Shown: piece by piece, positions 46,214 to 56,236 of the stretch
Numbering within the stretch: position 1 is the first letter of the stretch
How the letters are laid out: each line of letters begins with the position of its first letter
From: Scalindua sp964344685
GTDB taxonomy: Bacteria; Planctomycetota; Brocadiia; Brocadiales; Scalinduaceae
Direction of reading: 5' to 3'
DNA: 64,000 bases
Assembly (NCBI GenBank): GCA_964344685.1
Contig: CAYFOK010000008.1
Coordinates: forward strand, 1 to 64,000
Notes under the pieces: generated by a model
What the model saw: only the letters and a program-made list of their open reading frames with translations
Database searches by the model: none
Told to the model about the DNA's origin: nothing
Position numbers and translations under genes: made by a program

Positions 46214-46777
46214 ATGGCTATTAGGGTATTCGTTGCAATAGAAGTTGATAGTGAAATAAAGAATAAACTTTCTGAATACTTGGACAGGTTAAAGAGGACA
46301 GGTGCTGATGTTAAGTGGGTTGCCACAGAAAATATCCATTTGACTTTGAAATTCATTGGACATTTAGAGGAGGAAGCCCTTATTAACTTGAATAAAATTA
46401 TTAATGATGCTGTTTTGAATATAAAACCATTCAGTATCAACATTGGAAATATTGGAGCATTTCCAAACCTGAAGAATCCGCGTGTGATTTTTACCGGTGT
46501 GGAAGCTGAGGGAAATAGCCTTCTCAGGATCTTTGAAAAACTTGACAAAGGTATCGAGACGCTTGGTATAAAAAAGGAATCCAGAAAATATGTTGGACAT
46601 ATTACGCTTGGCAGAGTCAAGTCAAAGAAAAACTTAACCAAACTGAAAGATGTCTTAGATTCTGGAAGGGGGTATTGTTTTGGTCATGAAAAGGTAACTT
46701 CGCTATCTTTAATACAGAGTAATTTAACCCCGACAGGGCCAATTTATTCGAGATTAAACAACTTTATATTAAATTAA
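46214..46777 (+). CDS. thpR: RNA 2',3'-cyclic phosphodiesterase (2H family)
   Basis: A 187-residue 2H phosphoesterase with both HxTx motifs: HLTL at residues 42-45 and HITL at 129-132. The family (LigT/ThpR) hydrolyses 2',3'-cyclic phosphodiester ends of RNA and can ligate tRNA halves in vitro. The gene is 1 base upstream of the GcvH-like gene, so the two are tightly coupled. Confidence 0.88.
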   Translation: MAIRVFVAIEVDSEIKNKLSEYLDRLKRTGADVKWVATENIHLTLKFIGHLEEEALINLNKIINDAVLNIKPFSINIGNIGAFPNLKNPRVIFTGVEAEGNSLLRIFEKLDKGIETLGIKKESRKYVGHITLGRVKSKKNLTKLKDVLDSGRGYCFGHEKVTSLSLIQSNLTPTGPIYSRLNNFILN

Positions 46778-46778
46778 A

Positions 46779-47402
46779 ATGAAAAAAGTAAAAATTAAAT
46801 ATTCACCCGAGCATAACTGGGTTGAGTTAAAAAGGAAAGTCGTAACAATCGGGATAACTGATTATCTTATAAGTGAACTTGGAGATCTCATAGACCTTTG
46901 TTTGCCAAAAGCTGGGGAAGAGATTATTGATGATATCTCTTATGGTGAGGTTGAATCCATAAATACTCTTCATGATTTAACAGCGCCATTAAGTGGTGAA
47001 ATTGTAAAGGTAAACTCAGATTTGGCTACCAGTTTAAAAGTTTTGCAGAGAGATCCATATGGAGAAGGTTGGTTCATTAAGGTCAGGTTGCCAGAAGCTG
47101 ATAACCTGGATTTCCTTATGGATGAAGATGAATACGAGGAGTACATAGAAAGTATTAAGAAAAAGGAAAAAGAAGCTGGAAAGAAAAAGAAAAAAGAAGA
47201 AGCAGAAAAAGAGGTAAAGAAAAAAGCAGTGAAGAAAACCGAAAAGAAGAAGGTGGTTAAAAAGGCGGTAAAAGAGAAAGCTGTAAAGAAAAAGGTTGTT
47301 AAGAAGAAGGTGGTTAAAAAGGCGGTAAAAGAGAAAGCTGTAAAGAAAAAGGTTGTTAAGAAAGCTGTAAAGAAGAAAACGGCAGCTAAAAAGAAAAAAT
47401 GA
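46779..47402 (+). CDS. GcvH-like protein lacking the lipoyl lysine, with lysine-rich tail
   Basis: A 207-residue protein. Residues 1-110 match the glycine-cleavage H protein fold (YSPEHNWV, VTIGITDYL, GDLIDLCLP, LSGEIVKVN). In true GcvH the lipoylated lysine lies in ESVKA. The corresponding segment here is ESINT, with Asn62, so lipoylation is not possible. The last 80 residues are almost only Lys, Ala, Val and Glu in repeats like KKVVKKAVKEKA, similar to histone H1-like tails that bind DNA or RNA. The role is unknown; a nucleic-acid or protein-binding scaffold is possible. No gcvT, gcvP or lipA-type gene is near. Confidence 0.8.
   Translation: MKKVKIKYSPEHNWVELKRKVVTIGITDYLISELGDLIDLCLPKAGEEIIDDISYGEVESINTLHDLTAPLSGEIVKVNSDLATSLKVLQRDPYGEGWFIKVRLPEADNLDFLMDEDEYEEYIESIKKKEKEAGKKKKKEEAEKEVKKKAVKKTEKKKVVKKAVKEKAVKKKVVKKKVVKKAVKEKAVKKKVVKKAVKKKTAAKKKK
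47221..47400. repeat. 57-bp direct repeat encoding Lys/Ala-rich tail
   Basis: AAGGTGGTTAAAAAGGCGG occurs at 47250 and again at 47307, exactly 57 bases apart, and shorter copies follow. It is in frame in the GcvH-like gene and expands its basic tail. Confidence 0.75.
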
Positions 47403-47467
47403 TAATTGAGAGGGAAATGTGATCTTCCATGCCATTTAAAAAGGCATATTATTTACAATGATATAAA

Positions 47468-48223
47468 GTGAATGACATAAAAGGGATTGATAATAAGCAT
47501 TGGAATTTATGGGATATATTTAAGGTTTTCCTGTTTTATCTGGTTATGATGTTGGCAGGGATCCCTGTTTTTTTAAAAATAGTAAAACAGGTTTTTGGAT
47601 TAAACTTAGTAGAGGCATTCGGGCAGAATACAATTCTCCTTAGTTTGTCATTAGTGGTAAATATTTTAACATGTCTTTATATTTTTAACATCGTCAGGGC
47701 AGGTTATGGTTTACCGGTAGTATCATTAGGTCTGACTGCCAGTAACTGGAAAAGTGATGTTAAAACCGGCTTGAAGTATTACCTGATCGTCCTTCCTGTA
47801 ATAATTGCATCTGGTTTTATAGTAGATTTCATTTTGAGGGCGTTTGGTATAGAACCAGCCCAGCAGGACATTATTAATAATATCCTGAGTGAGGATTCTT
47901 TAGGGGTTCTTGCATTTATGGTTTTTTTCGGGATGTTGGCAGCACCGATCGTAGAGGAACTTCTTTTCAGGGGGTTCTTGCAGTCTGCCGTGAGAATTAA
48001 TTGCGGCAAGCTGCAAACTCTCCTAATTAGCGGATTTGTTTTTGCTCTGGTACACTGGAACGCCCATGTATTCTTGCAAATATTTGTTTTAGGGCTCTTG
48101 CTGGCATATTTATTTGAAAAAACCGGATCGTTAGTAGCCCCAATAACCGTCCATATTTGTCATAATACAACTACTTTAGCCTTTTTAATTTCTTATAAAC
48201 ATATTTTGAAAAGCCATGTTTAA
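47468..48223 (+). CDS. CPBP-family intramembrane metalloprotease
   Basis: The 251-residue protein has about six membrane helices and the Abi/CPBP signature: EELLFRGFL near residue 163, FALVHWN, and a HICHN segment near the C-terminus. The family includes CAAX-processing proteases and bacteriocin-immunity proteins. The start is GTG at 47468. It overlaps tyrS by 8 bases. The substrate is unknown. Confidence 0.82.
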   Translation: MNDIKGIDNKHWNLWDIFKVFLFYLVMMLAGIPVFLKIVKQVFGLNLVEAFGQNTILLSLSLVVNILTCLYIFNIVRAGYGLPVVSLGLTASNWKSDVKTGLKYYLIVLPVIIASGFIVDFILRAFGIEPAQQDIINNILSEDSLGVLAFMVFFGMLAAPIVEELLFRGFLQSAVRINCGKLQTLLISGFVFALVHWNAHVFLQIFVLGLLLAYLFEKTGSLVAPITVHICHNTTTLAFLISYKHILKSHV

Positions 48224-49427
48224 GAGTATTGATGAACAACTTAAAATTATTAAACGTGGAGTCTTAGAAATTGTCCGTGAAGAAGAGCTCATTGAAAAAC
48301 TTAAGAACTCGATTAAGTCACAGACTCCATTACGCGTTAAATTAGGGCTTGATCCTACTGCACCAGACATACATATCGGAAATGCGATTCCAATTCATAA
48401 GCTGCGTAATTTTCAGGAACTTGGACATACGGCAGTTCTGATCATCGGAGATTATACGGCAATTGTTGGTGACCCGTCCGGTGTAAATAAAACCCGGCCT
48501 CAACTCACTTACGAAGACATAGTCGATAACGCGAAAACGTATCTTGACCAGATAGGAAAGATACTGGATATTGAAAAGACTGAAATTCGTTACAATAGCG
48601 AATGGTTTAAGGAAATGAAATTTACTGATGTAATCACACTTGCCTCTAAGATGACAGTGGCCAGAATGATGGAGAGAGATGATTTCTCAAAGAGATATTC
48701 TTCTGGGGTCCCCATAAGCCTTCACGAATTTATTTATCCATTAATGCAGGGATACGATTCAATAATGGTGAAAAGTGACATCGAAATCGGTGGTACAGAT
48801 CAGATATTCAGCCTGCTTGTCGGCCGTGACCTTCAAAGAGATGCAAATATTACACCTCAGACAGCACTCACCACTCCCTTGCTGGAAGGAATTGATGGGA
48901 ATAAAAAGATGAGTAAAAGCCTGGCCAATTATATTGGTATATATGAAGAGCCAAAAGAAGTCTTTGGTAAGACAATGAAGATAAGTGATGACCTTATGCG
49001 CAAGTATTTTGAGCTGGCAACGGACATGACTATTGAAGAGATAGAAAGTACATTAAATGGTCACCCGCGTCAGGCAAAGATCATCCTGGGTAAAGCTATT
49101 GTAAGCCGGTATTACGATGATGAAGCAGCAGAGAAGGCTGCAGATGAGTTTGATAGGATATTTAAAGAACATAAAACTCCTGATGATATTCCACAAATCG
49201 TTCTCCCCTCTAATGAGAACCAGAGCCACAAAATATGGATAGTAAAATTGTTGGTGGATCACGGTTTTGCGTCTACTAACGGAGAGGCAAGAAGACTGGT
49301 TTCTCAGGGAGGAGTAAGTATTGACGAAAAAAAATACACAGACCCGTCACAAGAAATAAGTTTACAAGATAATATGGTGCTAAAAGTAGGAAAACGCCGT
49401 TTCGCGAAAATTGTTATAACCCACTAA
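48216..49427 (+). CDS. tyrS: Tyrosyl-tRNA synthetase
   Basis: The 403-residue enzyme has the HIGN motif (residues 53-56), KMSKS (231-235) and a C-terminal S4 RNA-binding domain (RRLVSQGGVSIDEKKY). The length matches the TyrS long-type group. Its stop codon overlaps the stop of the convergent PpiC gene by 4 bases. Confidence 0.92.
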   Translation: MFKSIDEQLKIIKRGVLEIVREEELIEKLKNSIKSQTPLRVKLGLDPTAPDIHIGNAIPIHKLRNFQELGHTAVLIIGDYTAIVGDPSGVNKTRPQLTYEDIVDNAKTYLDQIGKILDIEKTEIRYNSEWFKEMKFTDVITLASKMTVARMMERDDFSKRYSSGVPISLHEFIYPLMQGYDSIMVKSDIEIGGTDQIFSLLVGRDLQRDANITPQTALTTPLLEGIDGNKKMSKSLANYIGIYEEPKEVFGKTMKISDDLMRKYFELATDMTIEEIESTLNGHPRQAKIILGKAIVSRYYDDEAAEKAADEFDRIFKEHKTPDDIPQIVLPSNENQSHKIWIVKLLVDHGFASTNGEARRLVSQGGVSIDEKKYTDPSQEISLQDNMVLKVGKRRFAKIVITH

Positions 49428-50395
49428 TATCTTTTTATTACCACATTTTTCCTTAATTTCTTTAAATAATCTTTTTTAATCTTAACGAATTTTTCTCTAA
49501 AAAGTGTAGTACGGATTTCTTCCTGTACCTTCATAAAGGACAATGTCTGAGCCTGAATAACCTCTTCGATCTTAAAGATATGGTGGCCTAACGAGGAGTT
49601 TATTATAGAGCTTATTTCACCTTCCTTCAAATGAGAAATGGCAGAAACCAGATCTTTTCTAAAACCATCTACTTCATCAAGTTTCCACATACCTCCTTTG
49701 TCAGCATGCGGTCCCCCTGAATGTTCCTTTGCCAAAGTATCGAAGTCCTCGCCACTCCTCAATCTGCTTAACAGGTCTTCTGCAGCGGTTTTTGATTCTT
49801 CATCTGAATCATAACTTGAAAACTTTATCAATATATGCCTGAAACTCATACTGCCTTTCATTGAAAATTCATCAATGTGGTCCTTGTAATAGCGTTTAAT
49901 CGCTTTTGGTGTAACTACTATTTTTCTATAAACATTCTCGCGCAGGATTTCTTCGATTAATAAATCGTTCTTTAGCTCTGCTCTCTTTTTAAGCGGGTTA
50001 ATTCCCTGCTTATTGGCCAGTTCATAATATTTATATACAGAGCCTACTTGATCAACAGCACCTTTCACAAATGAGTCAACATTTTTTTCAATCTGTTCTT
50101 CCAGTTCCGGTTTATCAACTAAAAGCTTCTTCGCCTCCTGTACAAGTATTTTTCTGTCAATTAATTCATCAATAGCATTCTGGATTATTTCCTGTTTTTT
50201 TGACTCGAGCCCTGACTTCGAGTATTTTTGTGCGGCGATTCTGAATGCCTCATAAGCTCGTGTCTGGATATCAAATTCTGTTATTATTTCACCATTAACG
50301 ATAACACGTACGGCATTTAAATTATCAGCTCTTATTTGATGCATGTAAAATAGTTGTATAATCAGAATAGCTAAGCTTAGTTTTAGTATCTTCAA
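49424..50395 (-). CDS. SurA-like PpiC-type peptidyl-prolyl isomerase
   Basis: The 323-residue periplasmic chaperone has a signal peptide (about residues 1-23), a SurA N-domain and one parvulin domain (SFRHILIKF to LGHHIFKIEEV, about 180-280). It should assist outer-membrane protein folding. The start is TTG, preceded by AGGAGG and a 10-base spacer. The gene follows mfd in the same direction after 271 bases. Confidence 0.85.
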   Translation of the reverse strand: MKILKLSLAILIIQLFYMHQIRADNLNAVRVIVNGEIITEFDIQTRAYEAFRIAAQKYSKSGLESKKQEIIQNAIDELIDRKILVQEAKKLLVDKPELEEQIEKNVDSFVKGAVDQVGSVYKYYELANKQGINPLKKRAELKNDLLIEEILRENVYRKIVVTPKAIKRYYKDHIDEFSMKGSMSFRHILIKFSSYDSDEESKTAAEDLLSRLRSGEDFDTLAKEHSGGPHADKGGMWKLDEVDGFRKDLVSAISHLKEGEISSIINSSLGHHIFKIEEVIQAQTLSFMKVQEEIRTTLFREKFVKIKKDYLKKLRKNVVIKRY

Positions 50396-50666
50396 GAGTT
50401 TATTACCTCCTGCGGTGTTAATTGTGGGTTTATAATAATATCATAGTATACAATCCAGCAGACGAACTGTCATCTACCATTTTCAGGTAGTTATTCTACC
50501 GGGTTGATGTCACGTTAATTAATGCAAACATTGATTCTGCTTTCACAGGTCGTGTCATTGACAGGTCTGCCTGAGCGGAGATTCTTTGGCTTATCTCTGG
50601 AATCCTTCCGAAATCAAGGAAAAACAATTATTACCTGATATTGTGTAATTACTTTTTCGGTGTTAA

Positions 50667-53600
50667 TTATTTCAGAATTAACAGGTTTTTCACGAAAGCT
50701 GCTGTATCGTAAGGTGACATCCTCTTTCCAGGTAGTGTAAGATGCAGTTCGTTACTATCCACAACTTTTATCCTTACTTTTGCATTTATAAAGAGTTTTT
50801 CTATCCGTTTCAAGTTTTCTACCTGAAGTATTATAGTACTGTCTGTTTGTATGAGCGAACTGATATGAGAAGCTTGTGCTGCTATCCTTATTTCACATTC
50901 CATTAATAGATTTTTGACGTGTTCAGGTAATGGACCGAATCTATCAACAAGCTCTTTTTCCATTTCCTCTATCTCGTGTTTAGAGGATAAACGATTAATC
51001 TTCCTGTACATTTCTATTTTAAGCTTCATGTCAGGGATATAGTCGTCAGGTAGATACGATTCCAGGTTCAAGTTAATATGGACATCATTGAGATCCGGAA
51101 CCGGCTCATTTCTGGCCTTACGAATCACAATTTCAAGCAGTCTGCAGAACATTTCATAGCCGACTGCGGCAATATGCCCATGCTGTTCTATGCCTAAAAT
51201 ATTCCCTGTCCCCCGAATCTCAAGGTCTCGCATCGCAATCTTAAAGCCTGCTCCTAGTTCAGAAAAGTCAATAATTGCTTTTAATCTCTTTTCCGCTTCT
51301 GGAGAAACCGGTCTGTTTTTTGGCAATAAGAGATATGCATAGGCACGGTGTTTGTAACGTCCGACCCTGCCACGTAATTGATGCAAATCAGCTAAACCAA
51401 AAATATCGGCTTCATTAATAAATATCGTATTTACATTTGGAATGTCAAGGCCGGATTCTATTATTGTCGTAGATACAAGGATATCTGATCTTCCATTAAT
51501 AAAATCTGCCGTTTTCTTCTCCAGGACTCCCTCGGGCATTTGCCCATGAGCCACAGTAATACTTGCTTCAGGGACTATCTTCCTGATTGCTTCTGCAATA
51601 CTATTTATATTTTTTACACGATTGTGTACAAAATATACTTGTCCATCACGATTTAATTCATGGAGTATCGCATTCCGTATTACTTTAGGATCGAAACGCA
51701 ATAAACTTGTTTGTATTGATTGCCTGTCCTGGGGCGGCGTATTCAAAGAAGAAATATCTCTTATTCCCAGAAGGGATAAATGCAACGTACGTGGGATTGG
51801 AGTTGCCGTTAACGTAAGTACGTCAACCGATTCTCTCAGTTTCTTTAACCTTTCCTTATGTACAACACCAAACCTTTGCTCTTCATCTATGATTATTAAT
51901 CCTATATCCTTGAAGACAACATCCTTCTGGACCAATCTGTGAGTTCCGATTACAATATCTACCTTTCCCTCTTTTAAATCCTCCAATATCTCTTTCTGCG
52001 CTTTTCGGGTTTTAAATCTGCTTAACACATTAACATTAACGGGATAGTCTGCCATTCTGTCAATAAATGTTCTGTAATGCTGCTGTGCCAGTAAGGTTGT
52101 AGGTACCAGTACTGCCACCTGTTTACCGTACATTACGGTTTTAAATGCGGCCCTGATCGCAATTTCAGTTTTTCCATAACCCACATCTCCACAGATGAGC
52201 CTGTCCATCGGTTTTGACGATTCCATGTCACGCTTGATGTCCCTGGCAACCTGCAGCTGATCTTCGGTCTCCTGGTATATGAATTCCGACTCAAATTTTC
52301 TCTGCCATTCAGAGTCTTTCGGGTAGGCGATGCCCTGTTTCGCTTCTCTTACTGCCTGCATGGAGATGAGTTCGGTTGCCATGTCCTGCACGGCTGCTTT
52401 TGCTATCTGCTTTTTCCTTTCCCATGTTCGATTGCCCAGTTTGCTTAGCTTTGGCTTACGCTCAGAACCGGATATGTATTTCTGTACTAACTCAATCTTT
52501 GTTGCAGGCACATATACCTTTGCTCCTTCATCGAACTCAAGTGCAAGGAATTCACCACAACTGCCGGACTCATTATCACTCTTAAGTATTTGCATCCCCA
52601 GGAATTTAGCTATACCGTGGCTTGCATGCACTACCAGATCTCCCACAGCTAAATCAAGAAATGAATCGATCGCCTTTGACGGTACCAGGCTCTTTGGCTC
52701 TCTTCTCAACCGGTAGCGGCGGAATATCTCATGATGTGTGAGAAACGCAGTTGAGATATCTTCAAACAAAAAACCGTGGTTGAGATGTCCGATTTGATAC
52801 TCTATATGATTGGTAAGAGATCGTTTGCCTTCAGCCTTCACGGTTCTTCTTGGTTTTGTCTTACTGACATCAGGTTGGATACCAATGTCTGATAACAGAA
52901 GTTCGCTCAGTCTCTGTTCTTCTGCCTGATTACTGCAGAAGATTATGGTATTGTTATGGGCAGTTTTAATTTCCTCGATCTTTCTAATTGAATTATCGAC
53001 ATCATGATCAAAATGATCCAGCGCCTTTATATTAAATGAAAATATATTCTCACGCTTAAGTGTTAACCTGGAAAGATATATCTTCCTGAAATCTTTGCAT
53101 GATTTTATGATACGATTGAAAGAAAACATCTTGTCGTGAGACTGTAAGTTGTCATTTATGTTTTCCGCTTTACTTTCTATGTTTTCAAATTCCTTAAAAA
53201 TGATCCACGACTCTTTTGGTATATAATCAATCAAAGAACTGAACCTGCTTCTCCTTCTGCCCGGTTTTTCAGATTGAGATGGATTTGTTTCCTTGTGGGT
53301 AGGTGAGTCTATATGTTCCGTCTGTACACCGAGTATTTTACACTCATTAACTTTCTTTGATGATAACTGTGTCTCTGCATTAAAAACACGGATTGAATCA
53401 ATTTCATCCCCAAAGAATTCAATGCGATAAGGCTCGCCTTTTCTATTACCTGCCGGAGTATCATGATCCTGATCGTACTCGTTCAGGGAAGAGAATGGAA
53501 AAATATCAATAATCCCGCCCCTCAGGCTGAATTCTCCGGGTAGTTCAACAATACCCGCACGCTCAAAACCACCTTTTATCAGCCACTCTACAATATATCC

Positions 53601-54068
53601 CTGCTCGCACTCCTGTCCGATCTTGATTGTGAGTATGTTCTTCTCTATTGTTTCCGGTGGCGGAACATGTTGTAAGAGTGACTGGATCGGGGTTATAATA
53701 ATCCTGCATGCAGATTCACCGTTACCTGATAACAGCTTATATAAGACATTGATTTGCTGAACATAAGTGTTGGTATCAGGCAGTGATTCAATAGAGATTG
53801 CGTCCTCTGAGACTGGGAAAAAGAGCGGGCTCTGATGAAGAAAAATGTTTACATCTTCAAAGACCTCTTCTGCCTCCTCTATACCGGAAGTTACGAAGAG
53901 TATCTCCCCTCTTCTGGAAAGATTCTTGTCGCTTGCCAGGCCGGCAATTAGAAATGATCCTGAAGAGCCCCACAGCCCCTGAACATGACAATCCTTTCCA
54001 GTGAACAAGCTGTCTGCTATCTGTTTATACTTTTCGTTTTTACGAACAAGCTTCAGTATGTTCTTCAC
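50667..54068 (-). CDS. mfd: Transcription-repair coupling factor
   Basis: A 1133-residue protein with the Mfd layout: N-terminal UvrB-like domain, CarD/RID domain (LAVGDLVVHASHGIAKFLG), RecG-like helicase core with Walker A GDVGYGKTE and DEEQ box, and TRCF C-terminal domain. It removes stalled RNA polymerase and recruits UvrA. The start is GTG. Length is normal for the family. Confidence 0.95.
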   Translation of the reverse strand: MKNILKLVRKNEKYKQIADSLFTGKDCHVQGLWGSSGSFLIAGLASDKNLSRRGEILFVTSGIEEAEEVFEDVNIFLHQSPLFFPVSEDAISIESLPDTNTYVQQINVLYKLLSGNGESACRIIITPIQSLLQHVPPPETIEKNILTIKIGQECEQGYIVEWLIKGGFERAGIVELPGEFSLRGGIIDIFPFSSLNEYDQDHDTPAGNRKGEPYRIEFFGDEIDSIRVFNAETQLSSKKVNECKILGVQTEHIDSPTHKETNPSQSEKPGRRRSRFSSLIDYIPKESWIIFKEFENIESKAENINDNLQSHDKMFSFNRIIKSCKDFRKIYLSRLTLKRENIFSFNIKALDHFDHDVDNSIRKIEEIKTAHNNTIIFCSNQAEEQRLSELLLSDIGIQPDVSKTKPRRTVKAEGKRSLTNHIEYQIGHLNHGFLFEDISTAFLTHHEIFRRYRLRREPKSLVPSKAIDSFLDLAVGDLVVHASHGIAKFLGMQILKSDNESGSCGEFLALEFDEGAKVYVPATKIELVQKYISGSERKPKLSKLGNRTWERKKQIAKAAVQDMATELISMQAVREAKQGIAYPKDSEWQRKFESEFIYQETEDQLQVARDIKRDMESSKPMDRLICGDVGYGKTEIAIRAAFKTVMYGKQVAVLVPTTLLAQQHYRTFIDRMADYPVNVNVLSRFKTRKAQKEILEDLKEGKVDIVIGTHRLVQKDVVFKDIGLIIIDEEQRFGVVHKERLKKLRESVDVLTLTATPIPRTLHLSLLGIRDISSLNTPPQDRQSIQTSLLRFDPKVIRNAILHELNRDGQVYFVHNRVKNINSIAEAIRKIVPEASITVAHGQMPEGVLEKKTADFINGRSDILVSTTIIESGLDIPNVNTIFINEADIFGLADLHQLRGRVGRYKHRAYAYLLLPKNRPVSPEAEKRLKAIIDFSELGAGFKIAMRDLEIRGTGNILGIEQHGHIAAVGYEMFCRLLEIVIRKARNEPVPDLNDVHINLNLESYLPDDYIPDMKLKIEMYRKINRLSSKHEIEEMEKELVDRFGPLPEHVKNLLMECEIRIAAQASHISSLIQTDSTIILQVENLKRIEKLFINAKVRIKVVDSNELHLTLPGKRMSPYDTAAFVKNLLILK

Positions 54069-54469
54069 AAAGAAATTATACTTACCTTTTTATACACGGG
54101 CAAGAGATTATGCTCACACGGCCCTGGTATTATGATCTTATTAAACATCTCTGCCGTTTTCTCTTGACTTTAATGATATGTACATTTATCATTTCATCAC
54201 TTCACTTCAAAAGCACAAATATTTATCCACAGTATAATGCGGATAAGTTGTTTCTTATATGGTTTATTTTTACTTTAATGTAAATTACATGAACTGTCTT
54301 ACCAGATTATCTTTCTCAAAACAATAATGTCCCGGTTTTATCGGATTGCAATAGTGTGATCCCTCAATGAATATCAATGATCTCCCTGCCTTTGACCATG
54401 TCATAATGGTATTAGATCGGATTTGCTAATCTTATGTATCTGCTTTATTTAGCCTGAAAGGAGGATATT
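54069..54469. other. Divergent intergenic region between mfd and GTPase gene
   Basis: 401 AT-rich bases with no gene. It contains a plus-strand sigma-70-like promoter candidate (54164-54192). The mfd promoter must also lie here. Confidence 0.4.
54164..54192 (+). promoter_or_regulatory. Candidate sigma-70 promoter upstream of GTPase pair
   Basis: TTGACT (54164-54169) and TATCAT (54187-54192) are separated by 17 bases, close to consensus. The start codon at 54470 is some 275 bases away, so a long leader or another promoter nearer the gene is possible. Confidence 0.35.
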
Positions 54470-55558
54470 GTGAGTAAAACTCAGGAGGAGGTACGAATTG
54501 CATTATTTGGTCCTAGTTCTTCGGGTAAAACATCCTTACTTGCAAGTTATTACGGCAATCAGCAAAGGGCCGGCTTTGAGGAAAAACATGGTTATCACCT
54601 CACTGTTGAAGATACATCGGCTGGTAATAGATTATTGGCAAGATATTATAGAATGGAGGAGGGAGATTTTCCACTCGGTACAGATACTTTTGAGGAATAC
54701 TGCTTTGGCTTCAAGGTGCATGAGCTCACGGAACCCAGCTTTAAAATAGTATGGTATGACTATCCCGGCGGCTGGTGGGAAGATACCCCGAAAGATGAAG
54801 ATGAAGATCAGGTTCGTAGAGATACATTTCGTAACTTACTTCAAAGTCACGCCGGTATCTTACTCATCGATGGCGAGCAATATAACAAACGTGGAACAGC
54901 CTATGTACATTATCTTCTTGATCAGTTTAAAAATGAGATCAGACAGATTAAGGATTGTTTATCAAGCGAGGGCAAGCCAATAGAAGCGTTCCCTAAACAG
55001 TGGATCATTGCCATATCAAAGGCAGATATTCTTCCGGAAAATATAACCGCAGAAGATATTTGTAAAAAAATTGTTAGTGACAGCAATGACCAGTTAGAAG
55101 GCCTTAAAAAAGCTGTTGATTCAGCAGACTTCGGCTGTCAATATATGCTGATTTCTTCTGTAAAAGGTGAAGGCAAGAAGGTGATAAATAGCCATAAATA
55201 CATTGGACTTCAACTTATAGCTCCGGTTGTATTATTAAGTATTCTCAGTGAATGTGCAGAGAAGATAGGCAAAAGACGGATTTTTGGGCCTTTTGCAGGT
55301 ATATTTAGAAAACTGCAGAGTTTTGTAGGTTTAATAGATAAAATTGATGACTTCCTTCCAAAAAAATATCAATTAATTTCTCATCTGATTAAGTCTATGC
55401 ATATTCATGAAGGGCTTGATAAAGGAGAAGGATTTTTCAAGAAAAAACGGGCTGATGCTGTTCAAAAGGGTGAAAAAATCGATGCGGCAGTAGCTGCAAT
55501 GAAAGTAGAATTAGTCAGTGAAGCTGCTCAGCATGCTTTTTATAGAAACCAAAAATAG
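54470..55558 (+). CDS. P-loop GTPase-like protein, unknown system
   Basis: A 362-residue protein. Walker A/G1 is GPSSSGKTS (about 14-22). A G3-like motif reads WYDYPGG (about 95-101), the G4-like motif is SKAD (about 183-186), and a possible G5 is SSVKGEG. The pattern resembles predicted double-GTPase-associated NTPases of bacterial conflict systems, but I cannot confirm that family. The start is GTG with AAAGGAGG 5 bases upstream. The C-terminal 100 residues are helical and basic. The partner gene begins within 11 bases of the stop. Confidence 0.7.
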   Translation: MSKTQEEVRIALFGPSSSGKTSLLASYYGNQQRAGFEEKHGYHLTVEDTSAGNRLLARYYRMEEGDFPLGTDTFEEYCFGFKVHELTEPSFKIVWYDYPGGWWEDTPKDEDEDQVRRDTFRNLLQSHAGILLIDGEQYNKRGTAYVHYLLDQFKNEIRQIKDCLSSEGKPIEAFPKQWIIAISKADILPENITAEDICKKIVSDSNDQLEGLKKAVDSADFGCQYMLISSVKGEGKKVINSHKYIGLQLIAPVVLLSILSECAEKIGKRRIFGPFAGIFRKLQSFVGLIDKIDDFLPKKYQLISHLIKSMHIHEGLDKGEGFFKKKRADAVQKGEKIDAAVAAMKVELVSEAAQHAFYRNQK

Positions 55559-55568
55559 TATTCAATAC

Positions 55569-56180
55569 ATGCAAATCAATAATACAAATGTAAAAATCAA
55601 CTTAAACCATCTGCTCTGGAGGACCAGAAGCAAAAACCAGGATTATCAATTCATTAATTCACCGAAATCTCCTTCTGTTGATAGATGGTTTTCACTCTTT
55701 AACGAAGTATTTTCTGGTCGTGAACCGGGCAGGGAACCAAAGAACATTACAGGAAAACTTGTTGCAACGGGTGATAATCACGAATCTGAATCTTTCCCAT
55801 TCATTGCAAGCTGCTTCGTAGACGATAAATATTCAGACTCAAGCGGAAGGCCCATAAAGCAATATTTAATCTGGTTTCACCGGGACTACGATACTTCAGA
55901 AATAAATAAATTGTTAGCAGATGATTGGAGCCAGGATTTCGTCTCCTCTTCCAGTGAGGTATACTCTTCTTTTTATGAATCCTCGGATATTTCTACATTA
56001 GCTGAGAAAGAGTATATTGTAATTAAGAAATCCGGTGCTGACCTGCAAAAATTGGATTTCGAAGATATAGGGGAAATAAAATACGGACTTCATGAAGTTG
56101 AACCTCTACCCGCCCAACCTTTTTACAGTAAAATAATAGTAATATTGACGAATCTATTAAAAAAGGTTATACGCTCATAA
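55569..56180 (+). CDS. Unrecognised partner of the GTPase-like protein
   Basis: About 203 residues from ATG 55569; the frame is open further 5' inside the previous gene. No family is recognised. Visible features are INLNHLLWRT near the start, a CFVDDKYSDSSGRPIKQYLIWF segment with a GRP-x2-Y pattern, a serine-rich stretch, and a hydrophobic C-terminus (FYSKIIVILTNLLKKV). Tight linkage implies it acts with the GTPase-like protein. The GRP pattern is reminiscent of GTPase-associated proteins described in conflict systems, which is inference only. Confidence 0.55.
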   Translation: MQINNTNVKINLNHLLWRTRSKNQDYQFINSPKSPSVDRWFSLFNEVFSGREPGREPKNITGKLVATGDNHESESFPFIASCFVDDKYSDSSGRPIKQYLIWFHRDYDTSEINKLLADDWSQDFVSSSSEVYSSFYESSDISTLAEKEYIVIKKSGADLQKLDFEDIGEIKYGLHEVEPLPAQPFYSKIIVILTNLLKKVIRS

Positions 56181-56236
56181 ATGAAATACGTTTACACATT
56201 CAGGTTTCTACTACACTACCTGCATACAGATAAACA

